DNA from: Candidatus Wallbacteria bacterium | GTDB lineage: Bacteria > Muiribacteriota > JAQTZZ01 | Assembly: GCA_028687545.1 (NCBI GenBank) | Contig: JAQTZZ010000012.1 | Coordinates: 1 to 64,000, forward strand | Reading direction: 5' to 3' | Length of the DNA: 64,000 nucleotides | In this document: positions 18,599 to 27,685 of the stretch, piece after piece | How the letters are laid out: each line of letters opens with the position of its first letter | Position numbering within the stretch: the first letter of the stretch is position 1 | The notes under the pieces: model-generated | Told to the model about the DNA's origin: nothing | The model's database searches: none | What the model saw: only the letters and a program-made list of their open reading frames with translations | Position numbers and translations under genes: made by a program

Positions 18599-19591
18599 CT
18601 ACTTCTTCTTGTTGAGGGCGAGCTGGGCTTCTTCCAAAAGATTTTTGCCGGCGTAAGTCTTGAACTTTTCCTGGGCTTTGGCGAGAAGTTTGGCTACGCT
18701 CTTGTGATTGATTTCCTCAAGAGCCATGATTACTGTCTGCACACCATACTTATCCTTGGCTTTTTCGAGCATTTCTTCCATCAGGAATACAGCAGTTTCA
18801 GGATCTTTCTCAAAAACATAAGCAGCAGCTTTTGCTTTGACTTCATCGGTCTCATCCTTGTTGTGGAGCATAGGCAGCACATATTCATGGGTGAATTCAT
18901 TGCCGATCAGGCGCAACGCCAGAATGCTGCTTATCCGGACGCGGTCATCGACGTGTTTGAGCTTCTGCGTAATCATGTCGATGTCGCTGTCGTTCCCGAC
19001 CTTTCCCAGTACTTTCACGGCTTCGGAGAGAACATTTGAATCGACCTCATACATGACCCGTTCCCTGAGAATATCTTTAGGGATCTTGAATGTTCCTTCG
19101 TAAATCTGATTCAGGATGACCAGTTTTAAATCCTGAGTTCCTTCTTTGAAAATGTATTCCATTCCCTTCATCACAACTTTGTGATCAGTCTCCTTGGCCA
19201 GAAATTCCCAGATCGTCTTGGGTTGAAAATCTTCAAATCCCACTTCCCGCTCGATCAGTTTCCCTAGCACATCAATCTTGTCCTCAATGCTGCCGGAAGT
19301 GAAAATCGTTCCAATCTGCGTGGCTGCATCGGCCTGCAGTCTGTCGTGGGCTGTTCCTGGTGCTGGGGTAGCAGCCGGTTTCTGGTCAGGCTGTGCGGGA
19401 GCTTCTTTTTTGATCTGATCAATGATCTTGAGAACACCTTCCCGGATTGCAGGACTGGGATCTGTCTTTGAGATCTGAACAAGTATCTCCAGCTTATGCC
19501 TGTAATCCGACTTGGCAAGGGCAATGATTGCTTTTTTCCTGGTGTTGGGATCAGGGTCGCTTAAAAATTTTTTAAACTTATCAATATCCAT
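18599..19591 (-). CDS. HEAT-repeat protein
   Basis: A 330-aa soluble protein. Residues 1-65 form two HEAT-like helical hairpins (FLSDPDPNTRKKAIIALA, TDPSPAIREGVLKII). A Pro/Ala/Gln-rich linker (about 66-85) follows, then about six further helical repeats including VDDRVRISSILALRLIGN. HEAT arrays are protein-binding scaffolds and no catalytic motif is seen. It has the same opening as the larger HEAT/membrane protein at 40.3-42.3 kb (LSDPDPNTRKKA versus LADPKPETRKKA). It is the promoter-proximal gene of the decarboxylase operon. The ATG is preceded by AAAGGA. Confidence 0.8.
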   Translation of the reverse strand: MDIDKFKKFLSDPDPNTRKKAIIALAKSDYRHKLEILVQISKTDPSPAIREGVLKIIDQIKKEAPAQPDQKPAATPAPGTAHDRLQADAATQIGTIFTSGSIEDKIDVLGKLIEREVGFEDFQPKTIWEFLAKETDHKVVMKGMEYIFKEGTQDLKLVILNQIYEGTFKIPKDILRERVMYEVDSNVLSEAVKVLGKVGNDSDIDMITQKLKHVDDRVRISSILALRLIGNEFTHEYVLPMLHNKDETDEVKAKAAAYVFEKDPETAVFLMEEMLEKAKDKYGVQTVIMALEEINHKSVAKLLAKAQEKFKTYAGKNLLEEAQLALNKKK

Positions 19592-19620
19592 GCAGCATCC
19601 TTTGTTGAAGGGATGAATTT

Positions 19621-19649
19621 ATTTTATTAGGTCAGAGGATTAATTTCAA
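19621..19649 (-). promoter_or_regulatory. Promoter of the seven-gene HEAT-to-membrane-protein operon
   Basis: Minus-strand TTGAAA (19644-19649), 17 bases, TAAAAT (19621-19626), each one mismatch from consensus. It is the only strong promoter-like pair I noticed upstream of the overlapping genes that run to 11917. Confidence 0.65.
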
Positions 19650-19672
19650 GACTTTTTTTCAGATTCGGCATT

Positions 19673-19701
19673 TTGAAATATTTGGAGCTTAAAGCTATCA
19701 T
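19673..19701 (+). promoter_or_regulatory. Possible promoter of the APC permease gene
   Basis: TTGAAA (19673-19678), 17-base spacer, TATCAT (19696-19701), each one mismatch from consensus, 45 bases before the permease start. It lies back to back with the divergent minus-strand promoter. Confidence 0.5.
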
Positions 19702-19746
19702 CAGATGTTCTCTTTTTGATTCATTTTTTAAGCAAAAGAGGCAGAC

Positions 19747-21150
19747 ATGAAAAACATGAGATTATGGGATATTGTTCTGATGAATGTCACTGCGATCATC
19801 GGACTGCGCTGGCTGCCTGTTGCAGCCCAGTATGGGGCAGCTTCCACCTCCTACTGGATTCTGGCGGCTCTGGTCTTCTTCATACCACTGGGCTTGATTT
19901 CTTCGGAACTTGCAACCACCTGGCCGGACCAGGGAGGGATGTATATCTGGGTAAGGAAAGCCTACGGAGAAAAATCCGCCTTCATCACTTCCTGGTTCTA
20001 CTGGCTGTGCAACCTTTTCTATTTTCCAAGCATTTTGACGGCAAGCGCAGTAGTGATCGCGTTTCTGATCGACCCCGCCCTGAAAAACAACAAGCTCTAT
20101 GTCTGCTCATCGGTTCTGGTGATCTTCTGGATCTTGACACTTTTCAATTTCAAAAGCCTGAAAACCGGTAAATGGCTGTCCAACCTGAGCGGGTCTGTCG
20201 GCACAATTCTGCCTGGATTGACAATCATCGGACTTGGAGTGATGTCCTCCCTGTTCTGGAGGCGACCGGTCCCGACCGACTTTTCCCTGTGCAGCTGGCT
20301 GCCAAGTCTCGGCTCTACGGCGGGCCTTTCCAACTTTTCAATGCTGATGTTCGCCATGGCAGGGATCGAACTTACGCCGATTTTGGCAGGAGAAACCGAG
20401 AATCCACAGAAGACTTTTCCTAGAGCCACGGTAATTTCAGCCCTGATCATCGCCGGAGTTTACATCATAGCCACAACCGCTCTTACACTGATCATATCCC
20501 CCGAAAAAATCGGAGCAGCAAGCGGTGTGATGGATGCAACCAAACTGCTCGCGGATGAACTGCAGATTAAATATCTGGTCGGTGCCATGGCCGTGATGAT
20601 ACTGATCGGAAATTTTGGAGGAATCAGTGTCTGGATAGTCTGCCCCATCAAGATGCTGTTCGAAAGCACCAAGCAGGGCGTCTTCCCGCAGGCCGTCACC
20701 AGGCTGAATCGGGAAGGAATGCCTCAGAACGCCCTGCTGATTCAAGCTGTTTTCATGACAATCATTGTGCTGCTGACCTCATTTTTCCCATCTGTGGATG
20801 CGATTTACCAGGCACTGGTACTGATGGCCACGATCACTTATTTCATCCCCTATCTATTGATGTTCGGCGCTTTCATCAAGCTCAGAAAATCATTTCCTGA
20901 TGCAGTGCGGCCATACAGAGTCCCTGGTGCCGCCCCAGGGGCCTGGGCAGTCACAATTCTCGGGTTCTCCTCAGTCCTGCTGGCAATCGGTCTGTCCTTC
21001 GTCCCATCCGGGACTTTTGACACCAAGATGGCTCTTTATCTCAACGAACTGGGTATCGGCTTAGGTCCCCTGGCATTCGGCCTGCTTGGATTCATGATTT
21101 ACTGGACTTATGAGTGGCGGCTGGGGATCGACCCGGAATCGGAAGTTTAG
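19747..21150 (+). CDS. APC-superfamily amino-acid permease
   Basis: A 467-aa protein with about 12 membrane helices. The first helix carries the family's unwound substrate-binding segment (NVTAIIGLRWLP), and the GGMYIWVRKAYGEK loop after helix 2 and the GIELTPILAGETENPQKTFPRA region after helix 6 are typical. It resembles the glutamate/GABA-antiporter branch, so uptake or exchange of an amino acid is likely; the specific substrate cannot be read. The ATG follows AGAGG. It is a single-gene unit divergent from the HEAT operon. If it feeds that pathway, it could supply the decarboxylase substrate, but this is only positional inference. Confidence 0.85.
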   Translation: MKNMRLWDIVLMNVTAIIGLRWLPVAAQYGAASTSYWILAALVFFIPLGLISSELATTWPDQGGMYIWVRKAYGEKSAFITSWFYWLCNLFYFPSILTASAVVIAFLIDPALKNNKLYVCSSVLVIFWILTLFNFKSLKTGKWLSNLSGSVGTILPGLTIIGLGVMSSLFWRRPVPTDFSLCSWLPSLGSTAGLSNFSMLMFAMAGIELTPILAGETENPQKTFPRATVISALIIAGVYIIATTALTLIISPEKIGAASGVMDATKLLADELQIKYLVGAMAVMILIGNFGGISVWIVCPIKMLFESTKQGVFPQAVTRLNREGMPQNALLIQAVFMTIIVLLTSFFPSVDAIYQALVLMATITYFIPYLLMFGAFIKLRKSFPDAVRPYRVPGAAPGAWAVTILGFSSVLLAIGLSFVPSGTFDTKMALYLNELGIGLGPLAFGLLGFMIYWTYEWRLGIDPESEV

Positions 21151-21187
21151 AAAGAATCCAGATTTGCTCAACTGCCGCAATAGTCTC

Positions 21188-21217
21188 TTGACGTACTGAC
21201 ACAGAACATGGCATACT
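21188..21217 (+). promoter_or_regulatory. Possible promoter of the receiver-domain gene
   Basis: TTGACG (21188-21193) with CATACT 18 bases downstream (21212-21217). The -35 is good and the -10 is weak (4 of 6). Confidence 0.4.
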
Positions 21218-21254
21218 GGATAAATAGCCTTGACCATCTTTTAGGGAGAGTGCG

Positions 21255-21650
21255 ATGCCGGCAATCGAACATCACAAAACCCCGAATGTACTGATCATCG
21301 ATGATGATGAAGATTTTCTGAAACTGATTTCCCCCATGCTCAAACAGCTGGGAATGTTTCCAATCCCTATGGCTGGCAGCCTTGAGGCAGTGGCATTCTT
21401 CAGACAGAATCATTTAATAATCGATTTTGTTTTAATGGATTATAGATTGCCGGTTTTAGATGGCTGCCATGTTTTCACTAAACTCAAATCTTTTGATCCT
21501 GAAATCAAATGCATTCTCTGCACAGCTTCCGATTCTCCTGAAGATTACCTTGAAGCCATGAAACTCGGGATGAAAGCCATCCTCAAAAAACCATTCACGC
21601 TTGAGGATGTGACAACTGCAATCAGTCTGGCAAGTAAGTCTGAACACTAG
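21255..21650 (+). CDS. Stand-alone response-regulator receiver protein
   Basis: A 131-aa single CheY-like domain. The acidic pocket is LIIDDDED, the phosphoacceptor aspartate lies in VLMDYRLPVLDG, the switch residue is in LCTASDSPEDY, and the conserved lysine is in LKKPFTLED. It has no output domain, so it must act through protein contacts or pass phosphate on. No histidine kinase lies in the window. AGGGAGAG precedes the ATG. It stands alone between the permease and the GH57-like gene. Confidence 0.9.
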   Translation: MPAIEHHKTPNVLIIDDDEDFLKLISPMLKQLGMFPIPMAGSLEAVAFFRQNHLIIDFVLMDYRLPVLDGCHVFTKLKSFDPEIKCILCTASDSPEDYLEAMKLGMKAILKKPFTLEDVTTAISLASKSEH

Positions 21651-21678
21651 GAAAAAATGCCTCAAAGCCTGGTTCGTT

Positions 21679-21706
21679 TTGACATTCTTTTCTCTGTTGT
21701 GATACC
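21679..21706 (+). promoter_or_regulatory. Possible promoter of the GH57-like gene
   Basis: A perfect TTGACA at 21679-21684 is followed after 16 bases by GATACC (weak, 3 of 6). Confidence 0.35.
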
Positions 21707-21747
21707 CTTTTTCATGTTAAATCAAAGTTCCTGAAGGAGACTCCACC

Positions 21748-22917
21748 TTGAAATACCTTGGCTTTCTGCTGCACATTTACCAGCCGCCAACTCAGCTCGA
21801 CTTCGTGATCCATGAAATTGTCAAACAATGCTACCTGCCACTTTCGGAAATCTTCACCTCTGATCTATTACCCAAATTCACCCTTAACATCAATTACAGC
21901 CTGACCGAAAAACTGCTTTCATGCGGGCATGACGATATAGTAAAAAATCTGAGGAAAGCTTCTGAAACCGGCAATCTGGAATTCACCGGTTCAGGTGCCT
22001 ATCACCCGATATTCCCTCTGATCCCGCAGACTGAGGTTACCCGCCAGCTTACCGTCAACAGTGAAAAAAGCCGCAAGGTTTTCGGTAATTCCTTCCAACC
22101 TTCCGGAATTTTTCCCCCTGAAATGTGCTTCTCTTCGCATCTGGGAACCCTGATATGTGAAATGGGTTACAAATGGGCGATTACGGATGATCTTCCCTAC
22201 AACTATTATCACCAGCAGAGTCCGTTCGATTACATTCCCGAGGTTTCCGGTCTCGGTGTATTCCTGCGCTCAAACCGCTGGTCCAATGAACTCTCCTTCA
22301 ACTCCTGGAAAGGCAATGACTTCATCAACCGGATCGACGAGGATCTGGACAAATGGTTCGACGGCAAGGACGGATACCTGATCATCGCCCTGGATGGAGA
22401 AACATTCGGACATCACCATCGTTTCTACGAAGAAAAATTTCTGCGCTCCATGTTATACGAACTTCCGAATCACGATGACCTGCAGCTGGCCACGCTGTCG
22501 GAAATCTTCTCCAAGTTTCCTCTCAGAAAAAGCTTTGTTCCTCCGTCCACCTGGTCCGCTTCGATGCAGGACCTGCAGGGAGATGACCCATATCCTCTCT
22601 GGCAGAGCAGGCACAATCCGATCCATCACAATCAGTGGGTTCTTACTTATCATGTTCTCTCGTGTGTAGAGAAAGATAAAGGGGCTGACCCCACACTCAG
22701 AGAGCTGATGGATAAAGCTATCTATTCCTGTCAGTACTGGTGGGCTTCGATCTGGAATTTCGATCCGTCACAGATTTACCGCGGAGCATATCTATTGATG
22801 GACACTCTTGAGTATTATGCTCAGTTGCACGGCGACAGGGAGGCTCTGCGTCTCGGACGCGACCTCTATAACAATCTTGTCTATTCAGTAGCCGAAAGGC
22901 TGCGTAAAAAATCATAG
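21748..22917 (+). CDS. Glycoside hydrolase family 57-type protein
   Basis: A 389-aa cytosolic protein with GH57/polysaccharide-deacetylase-like (beta/alpha)7-barrel motifs: LHIYQPP at the N-terminus, GAYHPIFPLIP, GIFPPEMCFS (candidate catalytic Glu) and IALDGETFGHHH (candidate Asp/Glu and His). GH57 enzymes act on alpha-glucans such as glycogen or amylopectin. It is shorter than classical alpha-amylases of the family (450-600 aa), so the exact activity is open. The start is TTG with AAGGAG eight bases upstream. The thioredoxin gene follows after 55 bases and may be co-transcribed. Confidence 0.75.
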   Translation: MKYLGFLLHIYQPPTQLDFVIHEIVKQCYLPLSEIFTSDLLPKFTLNINYSLTEKLLSCGHDDIVKNLRKASETGNLEFTGSGAYHPIFPLIPQTEVTRQLTVNSEKSRKVFGNSFQPSGIFPPEMCFSSHLGTLICEMGYKWAITDDLPYNYYHQQSPFDYIPEVSGLGVFLRSNRWSNELSFNSWKGNDFINRIDEDLDKWFDGKDGYLIIALDGETFGHHHRFYEEKFLRSMLYELPNHDDLQLATLSEIFSKFPLRKSFVPPSTWSASMQDLQGDDPYPLWQSRHNPIHHNQWVLTYHVLSCVEKDKGADPTLRELMDKAIYSCQYWWASIWNFDPSQIYRGAYLLMDTLEYYAQLHGDREALRLGRDLYNNLVYSVAERLRKKS

Positions 22918-22972
22918 CAAACCTTAACCATGCGTGGTTTGCAGAGTTTTTGCAATCAATAACGGAGGAAAC

Positions 22973-23290
22973 ATGGCCACTTTTTTTACTGACAAGGATT
23001 TTGAAGCAGAAGTGCTGAAACACAAGGGTGTCGTACTGGTGGACTTTTTCGCCGAATGGTGCGGCCCCTGCAAGATGCTGGCACCCATGATCGATGAAAT
23101 CGCCAAAGAATATCAGGATAAAATCAAAGTCGGCAAGATGGATGTCGATAAATCCGCCGAAACAGCCGGTAAATACGGGATCCGCAGCATACCAACTCTG
23201 ATCCTGTTCAAGGATGGCGTTGTGATGGAAACCCAGGTCGGCGCTCTACCCAAAAAAGACCTTACCAGTCTGATCAGCAGATACCTCTGA
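22973..23290 (+). CDS. trxA: Thioredoxin
   Basis: A 105-aa thioredoxin with the WCGPC redox centre in VDFFAEWCGPCKM and the cis-proline in RSIPTLILFKDG. The ATG at 22973 is chosen over the in-frame start at 22934 because GGAGG sits four bases before it and the product then has the usual length. Reduced by the reductase encoded two bases downstream, it would supply electrons to cytosolic disulfide-reducing enzymes. Confidence 0.95.
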   Translation: MATFFTDKDFEAEVLKHKGVVLVDFFAEWCGPCKMLAPMIDEIAKEYQDKIKVGKMDVDKSAETAGKYGIRSIPTLILFKDGVVMETQVGALPKKDLTSLISRYL

Positions 23291-23292
23291 CC

Positions 23293-24210
23293 ATGGAATT
23301 ACTGGATCTGATCATCATCGGAGGAGGACCTGCAGGTCTGACTGCAGGACTTTATGCTTCCCGTTCCCGCCTGTCCACCCTGATCATCGAGAAAACCGCG
23401 CCAGGTGGAATGATCCTGTTGAGCTCGGAAATCGAAAATTACCCGGGAACAGGCAAAACAGGCACATACGCCCTGATGCAGATCATGGAGAATCAATGCC
23501 GGGAATTCGGCTGCAGTATCAAAATCGCGGAAGCCCTTGAAATCCGGAAAACAGGACATTTTTTTACAGTGAGAACGAGCGAAGGGGAATTTTCCGCAAG
23601 TTCACTGATACTCGCTACAGGAACCCGCTACAAAAAACTGGAGGTGCCCGGCGAGCGTGAATTCACCGGCAGGGGAGTTTCTTACTGTGCAACCTGCGAC
23701 GGACCCTTTTTCCGTAATCAGGATGTAGCTGTAGTCGGCGGCGGAAACAGTGCCTGCGAGGAAGCCCTGCATCTGACTAAATTCGCAAAAAAAGTCTATC
23801 TGATCCACCGCAGATTGGAATTCCGCGCCACCAGTATAGTAAAGGAACGGCTCAAGCAAAATTCCAAGATAGTACCTGTCCTGAACTCTGTTGTGCAAGA
23901 AATTCGAGGCAAAACAGGAGTGGAAAATATACTGCTGAGAAATACTGAAAGCGGGGCTATATCGGAGCTTCCAGTCACAGGAACCTTTATTTTCGTCGGC
24001 CTGATCCCGAATTCGGAAATATTCAAGAATCTGGTGGAACTGGAGGAAGGTTTCGTGAAAACCAGAGAGCTGCAAACCGACGTACCTGGAATTTTTGCAG
24101 CAGGGGACCTGCGGGTAACTCCGCTGCGACAGGTTATCACGGCTTGCGCAGACGGTGCCTCAGCTGCGTTTCTAGCTGAGAAATACCTTTCGAATCTTAG
24201 AACTTCTTAA
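23293..24210 (+). CDS. trxB: Thioredoxin reductase
   Basis: A 305-aa flavoprotein. It has an N-terminal FAD motif (IIGGGPAGLTAGLYASR), the redox pair in SYCATCDGPFF, an NADPH-binding GGGNSACEEA, and the C-terminal FAD motif FAAGDLRVTPLRQVITACADG. It passes electrons from NADPH to the thioredoxin encoded immediately upstream. The low-molecular-weight bacterial form is usually about 310-320 aa, so it is complete. Its last 14 bases overlap the end of the convergent glycosyltransferase gene. Confidence 0.95.
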   Translation: MELLDLIIIGGGPAGLTAGLYASRSRLSTLIIEKTAPGGMILLSSEIENYPGTGKTGTYALMQIMENQCREFGCSIKIAEALEIRKTGHFFTVRTSEGEFSASSLILATGTRYKKLEVPGEREFTGRGVSYCATCDGPFFRNQDVAVVGGGNSACEEALHLTKFAKKVYLIHRRLEFRATSIVKERLKQNSKIVPVLNSVVQEIRGKTGVENILLRNTESGAISELPVTGTFIFVGLIPNSEIFKNLVELEEGFVKTRELQTDVPGIFAAGDLRVTPLRQVITACADGASAAFLAEKYLSNLRTS

Positions 24211-26032
24211 TGTTTTGACGCTCCTGCGAGATCAACAGCCAGGCTCCGCAGAGCAGTAAAGACAGGCAGCCTAAGTTCAAGAGCGCGATCCACCACAGTG
24301 AAAAAAAGTACGGAAGCCTGATCTGCAGATTCAGGCTGGGATGATCAGCGTAAAACACGGTCAAAGGCATCCTTGGCACAAAAAACGGTAATTGCCTGAT
24401 CCCTCTATAAACAGTCAGATGATAGGTATCGCCGCACGAAAGGAAAAGGTGGAAAGCAGCACCCCACCTTCTAACTATTTCATCGGGAAATCCTTCGCTC
24501 CAGTAAGTCAGCCCCATTTCCTGTTGAAAGTTCAGGTTCAGACAGCATTCTCCGGTAGATTGGGACACATGATTACGGAAAACCTTAAACGCTCCCCTTA
24601 CATGAGGCGTATAGCAGGCATATACCTGCGAGATCCCAAATTTCTTTATCAGGAATTCCCTAGCTGCCAGATCCCGCTTCTCGCCTTCTCCGGCCAGTTG
24701 GCCGGCATCTCTCCAGATCAGAGTAAGATCCTGATCACTGGACAATCTTTTCTCAAGCAGCACCCCGGCGTTCTCCGGGGTGTATTCAGGGGTTGTCAGG
24801 GGAGTGATTTCCGGAGAAATATACATTTTCGCCGTCCCGAGCATGGCGAAAGGCGACTCCAGCAGTGGACCGGGTCTGTTTGAACGCGCTAGAAAATCCC
24901 TGACTTCGAGCAGGCTCCGGTCTCGAACTGAAAACTGGCTCAGATCTCCCTGCCATTCAATCAGAAGCAGAACAGCCAGGCACAGGTAACGGACTTTGAG
25001 TGGCATCCTGCTCAGGCTGACCGCAAGCAGCAGGATCAGTGCGGGAAGTGCGAACATCGCATGGCTTGGTTCATAGACTGCCGCTGAAAACAGTGCGCTC
25101 ATCAGATGAGAAAAGCCGAAGAGGAGGAGAAGTGGGAAAAAGAGATAAGCAGCCAGCAGCATGTATTTCCGCCTGATGTCGCCGATTCCCGCTCTGAAGC
25201 CATGCAAAAGCAGAATAATCATGATGATCAGCCCCCAGTAACCTGTCAGCTGGAAATGGCGACCTTCCAGCATGATGCTGAAATTATCCAGAAACTGCAT
25301 GAAATTGGCAGGTTTCAGCCACCAGGCATGCAGCGATATCTGATAGGAAAAACCGGGATGGAAGGGCGAGGCTCTGGCACAGACAAGCACCGGAAGTATG
25401 CAAACCAGCACAGCTGCCTGCCAGGCCGCTAAAATTGAGAGCGAACGCAGATTCCGGTGTGTCAGCAGATAGGCTGCGGCCAGGAAGAGAAAAGGAAAAA
25501 CAAAATAATAATGACTGTAAAATCCAAGAACCGATGCCATCACGAGCAGCCAGAAATCCCTTGATTTGCCGGTTTTGTCGAATTTCATCCAGGCCCAGAA
25601 GAAAATCACTGAGACAAGATACAGCAGAGTGTACATCCTGGCTTCCTGGGAATGGAACATATGCATCGGATTGATCGCGAGTAGGAGAGCCGAAATCACT
25701 CCTGCTTCCAATCCGAACAAGGCGCAGGCAGCCAGGTATGTGACATACACACCGGCTACCCCGAGCAGGGCGGAAGGCAGCCTCAGCGCAAATTCCTGGC
25801 TGAGCGGGAGCGACAGGAAAGGCCTCAGCATCAGATAATAAAGGGGAGGGTGCACATCGTCTCTAAGGATTTTGACGATGGTCCCGCCAATGCTCCGTCC
25901 GGTGTTCCAGTCCCGGCCGAAAAGTTCATCCCAGAAAAGGCAGAATCCACCCAGATCATGAATTCTGATCCATAATGAAAACAACAGGATAATGTAAATA
26001 TATTTAGATTTGTGCTGCCCGATCCTGATCAT
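24197..26032 (-). CDS. GT39/ArnT-like integral membrane glycosyltransferase
   Basis: A 611-aa protein of the GT-C fold. It has about ten or more membrane helices in the first 370 residues, a soluble region (about 380-550) and a terminal hydrophobic hairpin. The first outer loop has the expected acidic pair (LFWDELFG, D35/E36) and a VHPPLYYLMLRP motif, and the second loop has MHMFHSQEARMYTL. These are the catalytic-site hallmarks of enzymes that move a sugar from a polyprenyl phosphate to protein or lipid. It is a single-unit relative of the triplicated protein at 32.4-37.7 kb. Its ATG overlaps the anti-sigma-type gene as ATGA. With YvcK and GT2 upstream, an envelope-glycan role is likely. Confidence 0.8.
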   Translation of the reverse strand: MIRIGQHKSKYIYIILLFSLWIRIHDLGGFCLFWDELFGRDWNTGRSIGGTIVKILRDDVHPPLYYLMLRPFLSLPLSQEFALRLPSALLGVAGVYVTYLAACALFGLEAGVISALLLAINPMHMFHSQEARMYTLLYLVSVIFFWAWMKFDKTGKSRDFWLLVMASVLGFYSHYYFVFPFLFLAAAYLLTHRNLRSLSILAAWQAAVLVCILPVLVCARASPFHPGFSYQISLHAWWLKPANFMQFLDNFSIMLEGRHFQLTGYWGLIIMIILLLHGFRAGIGDIRRKYMLLAAYLFFPLLLLFGFSHLMSALFSAAVYEPSHAMFALPALILLLAVSLSRMPLKVRYLCLAVLLLIEWQGDLSQFSVRDRSLLEVRDFLARSNRPGPLLESPFAMLGTAKMYISPEITPLTTPEYTPENAGVLLEKRLSSDQDLTLIWRDAGQLAGEGEKRDLAAREFLIKKFGISQVYACYTPHVRGAFKVFRNHVSQSTGECCLNLNFQQEMGLTYWSEGFPDEIVRRWGAAFHLFLSCGDTYHLTVYRGIRQLPFFVPRMPLTVFYADHPSLNLQIRLPYFFSLWWIALLNLGCLSLLLCGAWLLISQERQNIKKF

Positions 26033-26439
26033 GCTGCCAGCAGGAAAGTGAATTTAAGGAGCTTTTCCCGGGTCAGGTACTCGATTTTCATTTCCCTGGA
26101 CATTTTACTAGCCATGAAAAGCCCGTATCCGTCAACCGGAAGCTCTTCGATTCTGGGTGGCAGGAGCTTGATTTCAGAATACTCCTGGTCAATGTAGGTT
26201 ACAATCAGCTGAAGCTTATCCGCAAAAAGGCTGACTTCATATCTGAAAAGGCTTTCAGCGGGAGAGACGCTGTGCCTGAGAAAATTGGTGAACATTTCAT
26301 TGAGGATAAAAGTAAGGTCATTCAGGCGCGAATGGCTGATTCCATCCCCTGATAAAGCCTTCTGCAGATCCTCTCTGAGGATGGAGATGAATTCGACCTT
26401 CTTCGGATAGGAAAAATCGATCTTCCTATTTTCCTTCAT
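26029..26439 (-). CDS. Anti-sigma-factor-type HATPase domain protein
   Basis: A 136-aa protein matching the RsbW/SpoIIAB-like HATPase family. The N box is FILNEMFTNFLRHS and the G1-like ATP-lid motif is DGYGLFMAS; the second glycine box is poorly conserved. Such proteins are serine kinases that bind sigma factors or anti-sigma antagonists. No partner STAS protein or sigma factor is encoded next to it, so its target is unknown. It overlaps the yvcK end by 14 bases and the GT39 start by four. Confidence 0.75.
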   Translation of the reverse strand: MKENRKIDFSYPKKVEFISILREDLQKALSGDGISHSRLNDLTFILNEMFTNFLRHSVSPAESLFRYEVSLFADKLQLIVTYIDQEYSEIKLLPPRIEELPVDGYGLFMASKMSREMKIEYLTREKLLKFTFLLAA

Positions 26440-27685
26440 AGATCCTGTTAACCACCAGGTTGATAATCAGCCGGGCCAGCTTCTTGAAATTATGCCTTAA
26501 ATAATCCGACTCCTCCATCAATTCGTCCAGGACAATGTCGGTGTCGAGCCTCGCCAGCTGGTCCCTGTCGACCACAACCGGATACGACTCCTTGAGAGCA
26601 TATCTGGTGAGCGATTCTTCGGATCCCCGCTGGGAATTGATGATGCAATAATCCAGCTTCACTTTAGGCAGATACTCCAGAATAGTCCTGATGTGATCGG
26701 AAGCCGTGAAACCGCTCGTCTCATGTGGCTGAGTCATGATGTTGCAGATGTAAATCTTGAGGGCCGCGCTTTCAGACAGCACAGCCCGGATTTCCGGTAT
26801 CAGCAGATTCGGGATCACGCTGGTGAACAGGCTGCCGGGTCCGAATATGATGCAGTCAGCCTCACTGATGGCCTGGATCACTTTATGATTGACGGCTGTT
26901 CCAGGGGGATCCAGAAAGACCCGCTTGATCTCCTTGCCCTGGGTGATGCCGATTTCGGATTCCCCTGCAGCGATGCTGCCGTTTTTCAATTCTGCCATCA
27001 GTGTGTGCGATGAACTCATCGCAGGCAGTATTGTACCTTTGATCGCCAGGATTTTGCTGGATTCCTCCACTGCCCGTTCGAAATCTCCGGTGACATTCGT
27101 CAGCGCGGCAATGAAGAGATTTCCGAAACTATGCCCTGAAAGTTCTCCGCTGCCCTCGAATCTGTATTTGAAAAGTTCAGCCATCAGGGTTTCCTCGTTG
27201 GCCAGGCTTACAAGACAGTTTCTGATGTCGCCTGGAGGCAGGATATGCAGTTCCGCCCTGATGCGGCCTGAACTCCCTCCATCATCCATCACGGTCACTA
27301 CAGCGGTTACATTCCGCTCATCGTAGAATCTGGAATAGCGTTTGATTCCACGCAGAAGGGTCGACAATCCCGTTCCGCCGCCGATTACCACTATTTTGGG
27401 AGCGATTTCGAAATGTCTGGGTGGAAAGAATTTGGCAGCCTCTTTGCTGTCGAATCCCCTCAGCAACTCAAAAATATACCGGATCACCCTGTAATAAGAA
27501 TAACCGAGCAGGCCACAGGCAGGAGTGAAGAAAAGCAGGAAAAAAAACAGCGAGAGTTTCTGCAGACCAAGAAAAACAATCTCCACCGTAATCAGGGCTG
27601 AAGACAGTATCAGGATAATCAGCCATCTGCGCAGTTCAATGTCCGGCAGCAGGAACCGGAATTTTTCAAACAGTTTTTTACCCAT
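26426..27685 (-). CDS. yvcK: YvcK/CofD-like gluconeogenesis and morphology factor with N-terminal membrane segments
   Basis: A 419-aa protein. Two hydrophobic helices (about 17-65) precede the CofD-fold domain, with VVIGGGTGLSTLLRG, VTVMDDGGSSGRI, PPGDIRNCLVSLA, GHSFGNLFIAALT and DCIIFGPGSLFTSVIPNLL. YvcK proteins bind UDP-sugars and help direct carbon to cell-wall synthesis. B. subtilis YvcK lacks the membrane anchor, but membrane-attached versions exist in other bacteria. The ATG overlaps the upstream GT2 stop. Confidence 0.9.
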   Translation of the reverse strand: MGKKLFEKFRFLLPDIELRRWLIILILSSALITVEIVFLGLQKLSLFFFLLFFTPACGLLGYSYYRVIRYIFELLRGFDSKEAAKFFPPRHFEIAPKIVVIGGGTGLSTLLRGIKRYSRFYDERNVTAVVTVMDDGGSSGRIRAELHILPPGDIRNCLVSLANEETLMAELFKYRFEGSGELSGHSFGNLFIAALTNVTGDFERAVEESSKILAIKGTILPAMSSSHTLMAELKNGSIAAGESEIGITQGKEIKRVFLDPPGTAVNHKVIQAISEADCIIFGPGSLFTSVIPNLLIPEIRAVLSESAALKIYICNIMTQPHETSGFTASDHIRTILEYLPKVKLDYCIINSQRGSEESLTRYALKESYPVVVDRDQLARLDTDIVLDELMEESDYLRHNFKKLARLIINLVVNRIYEGK

